DNA of 64,000 nucleotides from an uncultured Lachnospiraceae bacterium (GCA_947626775.1 CANQTL010000010.1:20192-84191); one strand, 5' to 3'. Counted from the stretch's first letter, positions 8,679-17,151 are shown. Notes: generated by a model not told the origin, from the sequence alone. Numbers and translations: made by a program.

Positions 8679-9562
8679 GACGTTCCGGCATCCGAATCAA
8701 AAGGGATGTTATGCTGCTGCAGCAGGGATTTCAGATAAGTGTTCTGAGATGAAAGTTCTTCGATTTTTGGCAGATAGTATTCACTGTCTTCTCGCCTGGT
8801 GCGTTCGATAATCTCTTCGGAACTGGTGCCGAACAGATTTAATAAACCTTCACAAACCATGAGTGATTCTCCTTTCGTTTTCGTGTTGGCCCGGGTCAAC
8901 TGGTGCAGATAACGGATGTAAACTTCCTGTTCCTGGTGCAGCCTGTAATCGTCTGCGAGCCGGTCGGCCAATCCTGTCTCCGCCAGTCTGTCGGTGAGAC
9001 AGCGCAGATACAGGCAGTCTTCCGGCAAGAGCTCGCTTGTAACGATAATCTGTGCAGGAAAAGTCTCTTTACTGATATGATATACTCCCGCGGCGATTTT
9101 TGCAACCGTTAAATGTCGGTCTCTGCGCAGATGTGATATCAGTCTGCGGGGAGAGCGGAGACTTAAGAAAGTCAGGCTGATATCCAGGGCGGAATATGCA
9201 TTGCGGCCGCTGCTCTGGTCGATGAGCAGTCCGGCGTAGCCGATGGTTTTATAGTAGGCGTCAGTAGTGATGGAAGAACCAAGCCCTTTGATCTCGAAGA
9301 GGTTGAAGGAGCGGAAGAGGCGGGCGATATCTTTTGGTATGATCCGCTCCGTCAGTTTTTTGATGACCAGCAGGTCGATGCGGAGACCGTTTTTGCCGAG
9401 AACATACTCTGTCATGTATTCTAGGAGATCGTCGTAGTCACGTAGATCAATCTGCAGAGCACAGACGGCGGCCTCATGCCAGTTGACACGTTGAAGTCTT
9501 GGGCGTTTATCTGTTTTGCCCGGTTTTGTTGATATGGCGGCAGAAGTAGATTTTAAAGACAT
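8669..9562 (-). CDS. PD-(D/E)XK nuclease-like protein (Rpn/transposase-like superfamily)
   Basis: 297 residues, encoded against all its neighbours. GAAAGGT lies upstream of the start on the minus strand. The core has the signature IDLLVIKKL ... DIARLFRSFNLFEIKGLGS ... TTDAYYKTIGYAGLL, matching a clostridial PD-(D/E)XK family whose usual form is E-x-K followed by the F/Y-K-x-x-G-Y-A helix. D and E-x-K are present, so nuclease activity is possible. The C-terminal ~70 residues are helical and end in a coiled-coil-like segment (EELSSQNTYLKSLLQQ). It interrupts the paralogue array in antisense orientation, suggesting an inserted accessory gene. Confidence 0.65.
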   Translation of the reverse strand: MSLKSTSAAISTKPGKTDKRPRLQRVNWHEAAVCALQIDLRDYDDLLEYMTEYVLGKNGLRIDLLVIKKLTERIIPKDIARLFRSFNLFEIKGLGSSITTDAYYKTIGYAGLLIDQSSGRNAYSALDISLTFLSLRSPRRLISHLRRDRHLTVAKIAAGVYHISKETFPAQIIVTSELLPEDCLYLRCLTDRLAETGLADRLADDYRLHQEQEVYIRYLHQLTRANTKTKGESLMVCEGLLNLFGTSSEEIIERTRREDSEYYLPKIEELSSQNTYLKSLLQQHNIPFDSDAGTSAD

Positions 9563-9934
9563 AGACAGATACCTTTCGTGAGAACAGCCGTGTGGCTGTG
9601 AGATGTCCGCTGGGACAGATGAAAGACCAGACGGGATTTAGTGATAGATCAATGATCAATCTGATCAGTGTGCCGGTGTATTGGCAGAGAAGAATTTAAT
9701 TATCTTTATAAAAACTCATTGTAGATTATATAACATATTGCATCGATTCAGGCAAGGCTTTTGTCGAATGTAAAGTGTAGAAATAAATGAGAAAAAGTAA
9801 AGTCTCACGTCTCAGATTCTTCAAGATATAGATGCGAGAAAGTCAATGTATGATAACAGCTACAATATATAGTATTGTGCAGGATGATGAAAGTATTGAG
9901 AACATAAGGGTAGGAGATCGAGGGAAACAGAAGT
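9563..9934. other. Intergenic region between divergent genes (nuclease-like and paralogue 4)
   Basis: 372 AT-rich bases. It should hold the promoters of both divergent genes. CAGCC-GTGT-GGCTG (9585-9598) is a small hairpin in the leader of the minus-strand gene. ACAATA and TATTGT arms lie around 9861-9880. The plus-strand gene has TAGGAG at 9911-9916. No ORF or convincing sigma-A promoter stands out. Confidence 0.4.
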
Positions 9935-11200
9935 ATGAGTGAAGAACAGAAATCTATGGACAAACTTGTAAATACAGCACCAGGCGGCAACAACGGCAGA
10001 AAGCGCGGCAGATTCACTAGGATCATTATCGCTGCCGCGGGATTGTTTGCGGTTTTGATTGGTGTCGGCATTTATAATACGCCTGCTAACCGCATGAGCA
10101 GACACTTGGATCTGGGTGCCCGTTATCTGGAAGAGCAGAACTACGAACAGGCAATCGTAGAGTTCAATCAGGTTATTGCCATCGACCTGATGAGTGTGGA
10201 CGCGTATCTGGGCAAGGCGCAGGCGTATGAAGGCATGGGCGATATAGAGAAGGCAATCGAGACTTTGCAGACAAGTTATGAGAAGACCAGAGATGAGCGG
10301 GTGAAGGAGGCTGTCGGGGACTGCCTGACAGATTATATTGAACGGCTCATCGAAGAGGAGCGTTATGACGAAGTAAAAGCCCTGATTGAGAAGTATCGGG
10401 ATAAAGTGCCCGGCGTGGACTTTCAGGCATATCTGGATGAGATTGAGAAATTGACTTTATCAGTAAAATGGGAAAAACTGCTGAAAAGTGTTCCTGAATT
10501 TGATATCTCAGATGTAAGAATTATGGGATATGATTTGCAGGAACCTCGTATGAAAGAAATTTTGAAAGCACTGGGGTATACGGAAGTTTACGACGGATAT
10601 TTTTCGGGATTTATTAAATTGCAGGACGGAGTGTATGAAAGTATATCTGAAAGTGGCGTTGCGTTGTGGATGGATACTGGTCACGAAAATATTGAAGAAA
10701 GTATGAGTCTTGCTTGGGATTATTATGAAGATGGCGAAGAAGGACTTTTGTCAATGAACAAAATAAATGGAAAAGAGACGGAAGCATTGAGTATTGGTTT
10801 GGCAAGATGTGATCTGCCATTATCGATAGGCGATAGTTATGAAAAATGGTGTCAACTTCTTGAAACAGAAACTTTGAAAGAGAACTCTATAATTCCGACG
10901 GAAGAGAAGAATATATTTGATAAAGATTTGGGTATGAATCATACAATGTGTACTTATGTGGTCATGGCAGATGATGTTAGCCAGGAAAACAATGAAATAG
11001 TATATTGGGAGGATATATATGAAAAAGAAGTGCGATGTGGAGAAAGTGACAATATGGATGAATATATGTATGATTATGATATGATAGCTGGTTTTGAAAC
11101 AGATGTACAAGCTGGCAGTCTCTCTCATTTTAGAATGGAGGCCTTTTTTAAAGATAGAACTGTACAGCATATCTATTATAGTTTTCGATGGAGAACATAG
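9935..11200 (+). CDS. Membrane-anchored TPR protein, paralogue 4
   Basis: 421 residues from ATG 9935 (TAGGAG and GAGGGA lie upstream). Short cytoplasmic tail, membrane helix at ~26-48 (IIIAAAGLFAVLIGVGIY), signature ANRMSRHLDLGARYLEEQNY, and TPRs nearly identical to paralogue 3 but one unit shorter: YEKTRDERVKEAVGDC replaces a ~41-residue longer stretch. The C-terminal domain begins FDISDVRIMGYDLQEP, shares G-Y-D-L ... ALGY with paralogues 3 and 5, and ends in a strand-rich region. Both copies have SYEKWC in that domain (DSYEKWCQ here, DSYEKWCE in paralogue 3). The C-terminal half has lower GC than the TPR half. Confidence 0.75.
   Translation: MSEEQKSMDKLVNTAPGGNNGRKRGRFTRIIIAAAGLFAVLIGVGIYNTPANRMSRHLDLGARYLEEQNYEQAIVEFNQVIAIDLMSVDAYLGKAQAYEGMGDIEKAIETLQTSYEKTRDERVKEAVGDCLTDYIERLIEEERYDEVKALIEKYRDKVPGVDFQAYLDEIEKLTLSVKWEKLLKSVPEFDISDVRIMGYDLQEPRMKEILKALGYTEVYDGYFSGFIKLQDGVYESISESGVALWMDTGHENIEESMSLAWDYYEDGEEGLLSMNKINGKETEALSIGLARCDLPLSIGDSYEKWCQLLETETLKENSIIPTEEKNIFDKDLGMNHTMCTYVVMADDVSQENNEIVYWEDIYEKEVRCGESDNMDEYMYDYDMIAGFETDVQAGSLSHFRMEAFFKDRTVQHIYYSFRWRT
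10091..10455 (+). repeat. Long direct repeat, copy 2 (TPR part of paralogue 4)
   Basis: Partner of 7257-7745. It lacks the internal segment encoding one TPR, so the two copies differ by a whole-repeat indel of about 123 bases, in frame. Confidence 0.75.
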
Positions 11201-11591
11201 TAAAGGATGGGATGAGGGTATTGCGGGTTTTAGAAAAATATGTTCATCTTGATAAATCTGATAAATCAGTTATAGAGTAGTGATTATTATCTTCTAGGCC
11301 ATTATTAGCATAATGCATGCTGTGACTATGTGGAATGGTAATGGTATGGTGGCTATCATATTCGGGTACGGTCAGCTGGAAACGGGAGGGAGGTGGTTGG
11401 TGGAAATGGCGCTGCAAAAGGAAGCCTGGGACAATATAATATTGCGGCAGTGTTGGTATATGTACAGGGAAGAAAAAGTGCTTTTTGTCCCGATAGACAG
11501 GTAGTCTGTCAGATAATCGCAACATTGTCGCGATGCTATATTACACTGGTATCAATGAATTATAGAGAGATTGTGCAGAGAGGAATTGGGC
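11201..11591. other. Intergenic region upstream of the type VII substrate cluster
   Basis: 391 bases with no convincing gene; the open frames are short, low-quality and lack ribosome binding sites. Small inverted repeats GACAG-GTAGT-CTGTC (about 11498-11512) and ATCGC ... GCGAT (about 11516-11534) lie close to the YukD-like gene. I could not assign a firm promoter. It probably contains the transcription start of the following substrate cluster. Confidence 0.35.
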
Positions 11592-11840
11592 ATGATATTG
11601 GTTGATGTGTATGTGCCGGCAGTTGGCAATGTTTATGATTTTCAGCTGGATGAAGAAGAAAAGATCAGCGCGATCATAGAGGAGATTGGCGAGTTGGTCG
11701 GACAGAAGGAACATTGCAAAATTGTGGGCAGAATAGAGGATTTATTGCTGTGTACCAGAGAAGATAAACGAATTTTAAGGAAGAATTTGTCTTTGGCGGC
11801 CGAGGGAATTCACAATGGAAACAGTCTGATTATGGTATAG
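11592..11840 (+). CDS. YukD/EsaB-like ubiquitin-fold protein of type VII secretion loci
   Basis: 82 residues from ATG 11592, with GAGAGGAA just upstream; the TTG at 11571 is in frame but less likely. The start MILVDVYVPAVGNVYDFQLD is typical of YukD-type ubiquitin-like proteins that accompany WXG100 genes in Firmicutes. The compact beta-grasp length and the closing NSLIMV strand fit. In EsaB/YukD systems this protein regulates or assembles the secretion apparatus. It heads the substrate cluster. Confidence 0.75.
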   Translation: MILVDVYVPAVGNVYDFQLDEEEKISAIIEEIGELVGQKEHCKIVGRIEDLLLCTREDKRILRKNLSLAAEGIHNGNSLIMV

Positions 11841-11851
11841 ATGGAGTGGCA

Positions 11852-12202
11852 ATGTTTAATGTGATAGCGGAGCAGATGGTTCATGAATGTAATCATATGG
11901 AAAGGGAGACATTGGAATTGTCTGCAAAGGGAATAGAACTGGACGAGGCGATCAGTGCTCTGAAAAGTCTTTCCGCTATGGGTGAGGCGGTTACGCGGCT
12001 GGAACATTTGCGTGTGCAGATGGATACCGAGGATATGATTCTGAGGCAGATGGCACAGGTCCTGAATAAAGCGCTATTGTACTATATGAACTGTGAGAAC
12101 AGAGTTTGTAACAATGCGGAACAGAGCGTTGTCACATATGCGCAGCGTAAAACAGGTTTGAATCGTTTCTCCGCCATAGCGGATATATTAGGTGGTATAT
12201 AG
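11852..12202 (+). CDS. Small helical protein of the WXG100 cluster, unrecognised
   Basis: 116 residues from ATG 11852; TGGAG at 11842-11845 is in place, and GTG 11846 is the alternative. Almost entirely amphipathic helix with no membrane segment and no W-x-G turn. Its length, helical character and position between YukD-like and WXG100 genes suggest a chaperone or partner of the substrates. Contains two nearby cysteines (NCENRVCN). Confidence 0.6.
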   Translation: MFNVIAEQMVHECNHMERETLELSAKGIELDEAISALKSLSAMGEAVTRLEHLRVQMDTEDMILRQMAQVLNKALLYYMNCENRVCNNAEQSVVTYAQRKTGLNRFSAIADILGGI

Positions 12203-12219
12203 AAAGGAAGTGCCATGAG

Positions 12220-12525
12220 ATGGCGATTAAGGAAATTGGAATCAATACGTCTACGCTGGCGAGCGATATAGACGGACTGAAATCTGTGCTTGCGAAAGCA
12301 AAAATGCAGTTGGAAGAAATGTTTAACCAGGTAATTGAGCTTGACACGATGTGGGATGGACCGGCAAATGCTGAGTTTGTCCGGCAGTTTGGCATTGACT
12401 ATGAGAATGGAAAAAGCATGTGCAGCACGGTGGCATCGCTGATAGAGAGCATGGAGTATGCAAGGGATCAGTACAATATCTGCGAGAATGAAGTTCATGG
12501 TATTGTTTCAGCAATCAGTGTATAG
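12220..12525 (+). CDS. WXG100 family protein 1
   Basis: 101 residues, AAAGGAAG at 12202-12209. Helical hairpin with a W-D-G turn (ELDTMWDGPANAEF) near the middle and a C-terminal Y-x-x-x-E signal (YNICE), like the Y-x-x-x-D/E export signal of type VII substrates. First of five consecutive, clearly different WXG100 genes. Confidence 0.85.
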   Translation: MAIKEIGINTSTLASDIDGLKSVLAKAKMQLEEMFNQVIELDTMWDGPANAEFVRQFGIDYENGKSMCSTVASLIESMEYARDQYNICENEVHGIVSAISV

Positions 12526-12536
12526 GAGGAGCTATC

Positions 12537-12863
12537 ATGGCGATTTTTGGGGAAGTGCAGATCAAAGTAAATTCGGCGGTGCTCAACAGCAAAGCGGAAA
12601 CTGTCTCGGCCAGTATTCAGAAGATGGCGGAGTGTTTTGAACAGATGGAAACTATCATCGGCCGGACTTCGTATTATTGGATCGGTGAGGCGGGCGAACT
12701 TCACAGAAAGATATATCAGGAGCAGAAACCGCAGATTGATGATATGATGCGCCGCCTGAAAGAGCATCCACAGGACCTTGTGTCGATGGCGCAGACTTAT
12801 GAGACGGCGGAGGCGGCGGTGCAGTCCATGGCTGCGGAACTGCCGGGAGACATTATCAGTTAG
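12537..12863 (+). CDS. WXG100 family protein 2
   Basis: 108 residues, strong AGGAGG before ATG 12537. The turn reads W-I-G (TSYYWIGEAGEL) and the C-terminal signal is YETAE. The gap to the previous gene is 11 bases, so co-translation is likely. Ends in GDIIS, which resembles GDVIS at the end of WXG100 protein 5 and suggests these two are more closely related. Confidence 0.85.
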   Translation: MAIFGEVQIKVNSAVLNSKAETVSASIQKMAECFEQMETIIGRTSYYWIGEAGELHRKIYQEQKPQIDDMMRRLKEHPQDLVSMAQTYETAEAAVQSMAAELPGDIIS

Positions 12864-12872
12864 GAGAAAAGA

Positions 12873-13184
12873 ATGGCGACACGGAAACAGATTGAGTTTG
12901 ATTTCAAGAAAGCGTTGGGGCAGGCGGATAAGATCGAAGCCATAGCTGAAAAATTGAATAAGATGTCAACTGTGGAGCTTGGTAATATCATGCAAAATCT
13001 TTCGGTCGGTTGGAAAGGTGAAAATGCAGAGTTGTATTTGTCCAAGGGCAGTTCACTGCAGGATAAAATGAACGAAACCGCCAAGTCGCTGTACGCTGCG
13101 GCATCGGAAATCAGAACAATAGCAAAGCGTATATACGACGCGGAGATGGCTGCGCTGGCGATAGCGCAGGAGAGAATATACTGA
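12873..13184 (+). CDS. WXG100 family protein 3
   Basis: 103 residues, TAGGAG before ATG 12873. The turn is W-K-G (LSVGWKGENAEL). The C-terminal tyrosine signal is less standard (YDAEMAAL), with E two residues after Tyr+1. Nine bases separate it from the previous gene. Confidence 0.8.
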   Translation: MATRKQIEFDFKKALGQADKIEAIAEKLNKMSTVELGNIMQNLSVGWKGENAELYLSKGSSLQDKMNETAKSLYAAASEIRTIAKRIYDAEMAALAIAQERIY

Positions 13185-13235
13185 GGATAATATTTTTATA
13201 AATATTTATCATACATCATAAAAGGAGGAATTGAC

Positions 13236-13535
13236 ATGGCAGCTTTTCAGGTAACATCATCGGAATTAAAAGCAAAGGCGTCGGAGCTTCGCGAGTTGAA
13301 TGCGCAGTTCAAGACGCAGACGGGTAATCTGGAGACGCAGGAAGGCTCGTTGATTACTATGTGGGAGGGGTCTGCGAGAAATGCTTTTGACACGGCGTTC
13401 AAGAATGACAAAACGCAGATGGACAATTTCTATAATCTGATCGAGCAGTATTGTGTAGCATTAGAAAATATCGCTGCAAAGTACGATATGGCCGAGACGC
13501 AGAATTTCTCTACAGCTCAGAGCAGAACCTATTGA
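13236..13535 (+). CDS. WXG100 family protein 4
   Basis: 99 residues with a near-perfect AAAGGAGG at 13220-13227. The most canonical EsxA-like member: turn MWEGSARNAF and terminal signal YDMAE. The 51-base gap before it is AT-rich and contains a near-palindrome (GATAATATT ... AAATATTTATC), so it may have its own promoter or processing site. Confidence 0.85.
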   Translation: MAAFQVTSSELKAKASELRELNAQFKTQTGNLETQEGSLITMWEGSARNAFDTAFKNDKTQMDNFYNLIEQYCVALENIAAKYDMAETQNFSTAQSRTY

Positions 13536-13580
13536 TCGCAAACGTATTTAACTATTTGATGAAAAAAGGAGAGAGGAATT

Positions 13581-13895
13581 ATGGATGGCATTATTAAAGT
13601 GGATCCCCAGAAACTGATTAGTACTGCGGAAGAGTTCAATGGAACAGGAAATCAGGTGAAATCTCTGCTGGATAATATGGTTTCTATCATTGATAGTCTG
13701 CAGTCTGTATGGGAAGGAGAGGCGGCGACTACATACAATACCAAGTTTCATCAGCTGCAGGATGATATGGACAAAATGTATCGCATGATACAGGAGCATG
13801 TCAAAGATTTGAACGAGATGGCACAGCAGTATATTACTGCAGAGAATGTCAATGTTGAAACCGGAAGCAGCTTGGCAGGGGATGTGATCAGCTGA
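13581..13895 (+). CDS. WXG100 family protein 5
   Basis: 104 residues, AAAAGGAGAG before ATG 13581. Turn VWEGEAATTY and signal YITAE. It is followed by two overlapping stem-loops, which separate the small substrates from the effector-like gene. Confidence 0.85.
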   Translation: MDGIIKVDPQKLISTAEEFNGTGNQVKSLLDNMVSIIDSLQSVWEGEAATTYNTKFHQLQDDMDKMYRMIQEHVKDLNEMAQQYITAENVNVETGSSLAGDVIS

Positions 13896-13911
13896 CGGCA
13901 TGAATAATACG

Positions 13912-13959
13912 GGGATAGCTTAGGAAGCTATCCCTATCTGGGGCATATAACAGATAGGG
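13912..13959 (+). promoter_or_regulatory. Two overlapping, mutually exclusive stem-loops
   Basis: Stem A pairs GGGATAGCTT (13912-13921) with AAGCTATCCC (13925-13934), perfect over 10 bp. Stem B pairs CCCTATCTG (13932-13940) with CAGATAGGG (13951-13959), perfect over 9 bp. They share bases 13932-13934, so both cannot form fully at once. This geometry is that of an attenuator or of a transcript stability switch between the WXG100 genes and the effector-like gene. No T-run follows stem A. Confidence 0.55.
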
Positions 13960-14018
13960 TAAATTCTCGTTATGAAATATCAGATAACAGGCTTCCATGA
14001 TAAGAGAAGGTACATAAA

Positions 14019-15194
14019 ATGGCTCAATTTACGGTAAAATCAGAAACGGTAGTTTCCGTCATAGATATGGAAAATACCTTGGCTCAGACATTGGGAAAAT
14101 TGGAAAACGATATTCGAGGTATCGGTAATTCGTTGGGATTTAATTTGGCGACGGTATATAATCTCAAAAGTCGTGTGCATGGCGTTGCAGATAGGGTGGG
14201 AGAGCATCAGGATAGCGTAAAAGGCATGAGCCAGACTCTGCAGGAAGTCTTGAACGTTTATCAGAATACAGAGAGTGCGATATTAGGGAAAAAGATAGTC
14301 ACAGACAGGGGAAATTCTATAAATAGAATTAGCAGTACAATTGGTGATACAGAGGTTCCGGATAATAATTTAACGAAAACATGGAAGAAACTGGGAAAGA
14401 TAGCGCTGGACGTATTGGGTAAATTTGGACTTGCCGGTGAAATGGCAGCTTTTCCAATAAGCGCCGTAAAATTGCTTGTGGATGGCGACGGGCTGAGCGC
14501 AAAAGATTGGGGCTCTATACTGAAAGGCGCCGGAAACAGTGGAATCGGAATATTTAAGACGGTAGATTGGCTGAAGAAAGGTGCAGAGGGAGGCTGGAGA
14601 AAGTTTTTTGGTTTCACTGCCAAAAGTGTAGATCCCAAAGCCGGATGGCTTGAACGGACAGCAACTTCTGCAAAAGATTCTTTGAAATCCGGCTTGGGGT
14701 TAGAAGAGGTTGATGGTAAATATCGTGTAAAAGGGACTAAAGTCGCCGGATGGGCATTATCTTTAGTAGCAAACGGATTTGCTAATTATGATGAATATGA
14801 GACAAAACTTGGCACAGATCAGGAAATAAGTAAGGAAAGGGCAGTGGCGGAAACCATAACAGAAACCGGTATAGATATCGCTAAGGGAGCGGCACTTACG
14901 GCAGGTATAGCCGTAGGATGTGCGGCATTGGGAGTTGGAGCCCCGGCTGTAGTGGTTGGTGGTGCAGCGGTTATTGTATCCGGCGTGGCAGACATTGTAT
15001 GTGAAAAACTTACAGGGGAAAAAGTGACAGAGTTTGTATCAGATAAGATACTGGATTTGGATAAAATGCAGGATGCAGTGGAGTCCGCAGGAAAAGTTAT
15101 CAAAGGAGTAGCCAAAAGTGCCAAGAAAGCTGTATCTGGGTGGATGGAAAAGGTGTTTGGCGGCCATTCGCAGATACAATATGCAGGTGCTTAG
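14019..15194 (+). CDS. Candidate type VII effector with glycine/alanine-rich C-terminus
   Basis: 391 residues. The first ~90 residues are helical with a YQNTE signal near residue 80, resembling the WXG/LXG-type targeting region of larger type VII substrates. A middle segment (~130-250) has KKFFGF-like aromatic clusters. The last ~150 contain a long Ala/Gly/Val stretch (~285-325; e.g. AALGVGAPAVVVGGAAVIV) like glycine-zipper or pore-forming regions, then an amphipathic tail. No nuclease or other enzymatic motif is seen. The following DUF4176-like gene is typical of such substrate loci. Function as a toxin is inference. Confidence 0.55.
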   Translation: MAQFTVKSETVVSVIDMENTLAQTLGKLENDIRGIGNSLGFNLATVYNLKSRVHGVADRVGEHQDSVKGMSQTLQEVLNVYQNTESAILGKKIVTDRGNSINRISSTIGDTEVPDNNLTKTWKKLGKIALDVLGKFGLAGEMAAFPISAVKLLVDGDGLSAKDWGSILKGAGNSGIGIFKTVDWLKKGAEGGWRKFFGFTAKSVDPKAGWLERTATSAKDSLKSGLGLEEVDGKYRVKGTKVAGWALSLVANGFANYDEYETKLGTDQEISKERAVAETITETGIDIAKGAALTAGIAVGCAALGVGAPAVVVGGAAVIVSGVADIVCEKLTGEKVTEFVSDKILDLDKMQDAVESAGKVIKGVAKSAKKAVSGWMEKVFGGHSQIQYAGA

Positions 15195-15253
15195 TGATTG
15201 AGACTGAGTAATTTGCTATCAACAACAAAAATTAATGTAAAAGGAGCAGAGTT

Positions 15254-15523
15254 ATGATCAAAAATCTATTGCCGATCGGAAGTGTTGTGATGCTGAGAGA
15301 TGCGGAGAAGCCTTTGATGATCTATGGGATAAAGCAGTTAGATTCAAATAATCCTGGGATTGAATATGATTACATAGGAGTTTTATATCCTGAGGGAAAT
15401 ATTGGAGCAAATTTTCAGTATCTTTTTAATCATAAAGATATTGTAGAGGTTCTCTTTAAGGGTTATGAAACTGATGAATGGCAAGAATTTTTAGATACTG
15501 TTGCAAAAGCATACAATGAGTAA
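15254..15523 (+). CDS. DUF4176-like protein
   Basis: 89 residues with AAGGAG before ATG 15254. The start IKNLLPIGSVVMLRDAEKPL and the later EYDYIGVLYPEG match the DUF4176 pattern as I know it. This is a small family repeatedly encoded next to WXG100/LXG genes in Firmicutes. Its role is not established; immunity or chaperone roles have been assumed from context. It directly follows the effector-like gene. Confidence 0.75.
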   Translation: MIKNLLPIGSVVMLRDAEKPLMIYGIKQLDSNNPGIEYDYIGVLYPEGNIGANFQYLFNHKDIVEVLFKGYETDEWQEFLDTVAKAYNE

Positions 15524-15561
15524 TTCATAGGATATTCAACAAACGTTTTTGAGAACGGAAA

Positions 15562-17151
15562 ATGAAAAGGAAAGTGTACGAAAAGAAAAAAATGAGTTAT
15601 TTGCGCAAAGAATTCTTTACTGTAATCATGGGAGTACTTTTTGCTGGTGCGGTAGCGTTTGCGGATGGCAGTGCGGCTGTTGTTGAGACTTATACGGGAG
15701 AATCCCAGATATCTGTATATGTAAAAGGGATAGAAGCGGACGCACATAATACGTCAGTGCAGATTGCGACTGCTGCGGTAGATCAATATGATATGAAACC
15801 ACTTTCTGCGTTGGATGTGCCTATGCAGACGCTGGTAATGGTGGACAATTCTGTCTCCATATCGGAAGATAACAGGAAGAAAGTGGGGCAGCTTTTGCAA
15901 GATCTGATTGCAGACAGAATCAATCAAGAGGAACTTTGTATCGCAACTTTTAGTGAAGAACTCCATGTAATAGCAGATTATACCAGTGACTACACCACGC
16001 TGCGACATGCGATAGACAGTATCGCTTATGAAGATCAGGAAACTTATCTGACAGATGTCTTATATGAAGTGCTCAAAGAACAGTTTGCACAGCCTGAGGA
16101 TGATGTATATCAGCGAATTGTTATCATATCGGACGGTGTTGACAATAAGTCCCTTGGCTATACAAAGGACGAACTGTATTCTCTGCTCAAAGAGGTTGCG
16201 ATTCCGGTCTATACAATAGGAAGCGTAGGTAAAAATAATAATGAAGAGTTGGAAAATATGTTTGCACTGAGCAGGATGACATCGGCAGAAGCTTTTTTAC
16301 TGGACGAAACGGAAGATGTTTTATCGATTTCCGAAGCACTCAGACAGGACTGTGATATTGTGCGCTTGGTGATTACGCCGCCGGAGTCGCTTATGGATGG
16401 CAGTGTGAAGACGGTTAAGATTACGTTCGCAGATTCTCAGACATTGTCTGCGGAGATAACTATGCCCCAGGTAGTAGTCGATGCGGAAACGGATGATGCG
16501 CTTGTGCATGAAACAGAAAAGTTGGAGCCGTCCTTGTATCAGGAAGAAAGCGGGACGGTGGAACAGACTGAATCTGTACCGCAGAGCACACAGCATCGAA
16601 GACATGGCAATATGCCGTTTATTCTGGGAATTGTCTTATTGATAATGGCAGCGGGCGTGGGCGTCATTATATTTCTGATCAAGAGGAAAAGGACGAAAGA
16701 TGACAAAGATGAAATTAAGCCTTTTGATGACGGCCAGATTCTGAATCCTTGGGGAACGGAGACGGAAGATGAAGGACAGCTTACCGAAATGCTGGGAAGT
16801 GCAGGCGATAATGGAGAGACACTGCTGATCCTGCCGACGACGGCGGCATATCAGGTGAGCCTGACGGATATCCATATCGCAGGCAGAACCTATACAGCGC
16901 CTTTGAATCGAGTGGTTGTCGTAGGCCGTAAGGCGGAAAGCTGTGATATTGTACTGGACTATGACAAATCGGTTTCCGGGCAGCATTGCGAGATTTCGGT
17001 GAGAGATGACAAGTTCTATATTAAAGATTTGCAGTCGTCCAATTATACATATCTTAATGGAGAGAAAGTAGCGACAGAGGCTGAAGTTTTTTCGGGTAAT
17101 GTCATAAAACTCGGCAGATTGGAAATGCGTATTGAGATAAAGAGGGTATAA
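15562..17151 (+). CDS. VWA domain - membrane helix - FHA domain protein
   Basis: 529 residues. The N-terminal hydrophobic segment (~18-35) is a signal sequence or anchor. A VWA domain follows with a complete MIDAS start D95-N-S97-V-S99 and a later ISDGVDNKS. A membrane helix lies at ~351-372 (ILGIVLLIMAAGVGVIIFLI), then a basic stop and a C-terminal FHA domain with R456 (VVVGR), the V-S-x-x-H core at 471-475 and SSNYTYLNG. Predicted topology puts the VWA outside and the FHA inside, on the same side as the kinase domain. DNGETLL at 416-422 precedes the FHA. Likely phospho-threonine reader and external metal-dependent adhesion module of this locus. Confidence 0.85.
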   Translation: MKRKVYEKKKMSYLRKEFFTVIMGVLFAGAVAFADGSAAVVETYTGESQISVYVKGIEADAHNTSVQIATAAVDQYDMKPLSALDVPMQTLVMVDNSVSISEDNRKKVGQLLQDLIADRINQEELCIATFSEELHVIADYTSDYTTLRHAIDSIAYEDQETYLTDVLYEVLKEQFAQPEDDVYQRIVIISDGVDNKSLGYTKDELYSLLKEVAIPVYTIGSVGKNNNEELENMFALSRMTSAEAFLLDETEDVLSISEALRQDCDIVRLVITPPESLMDGSVKTVKITFADSQTLSAEITMPQVVVDAETDDALVHETEKLEPSLYQEESGTVEQTESVPQSTQHRRHGNMPFILGIVLLIMAAGVGVIIFLIKRKRTKDDKDEIKPFDDGQILNPWGTETEDEGQLTEMLGSAGDNGETLLILPTTAAYQVSLTDIHIAGRTYTAPLNRVVVVGRKAESCDIVLDYDKSVSGQHCEISVRDDKFYIKDLQSSNYTYLNGEKVATEAEVFSGNVIKLGRLEMRIEIKRV

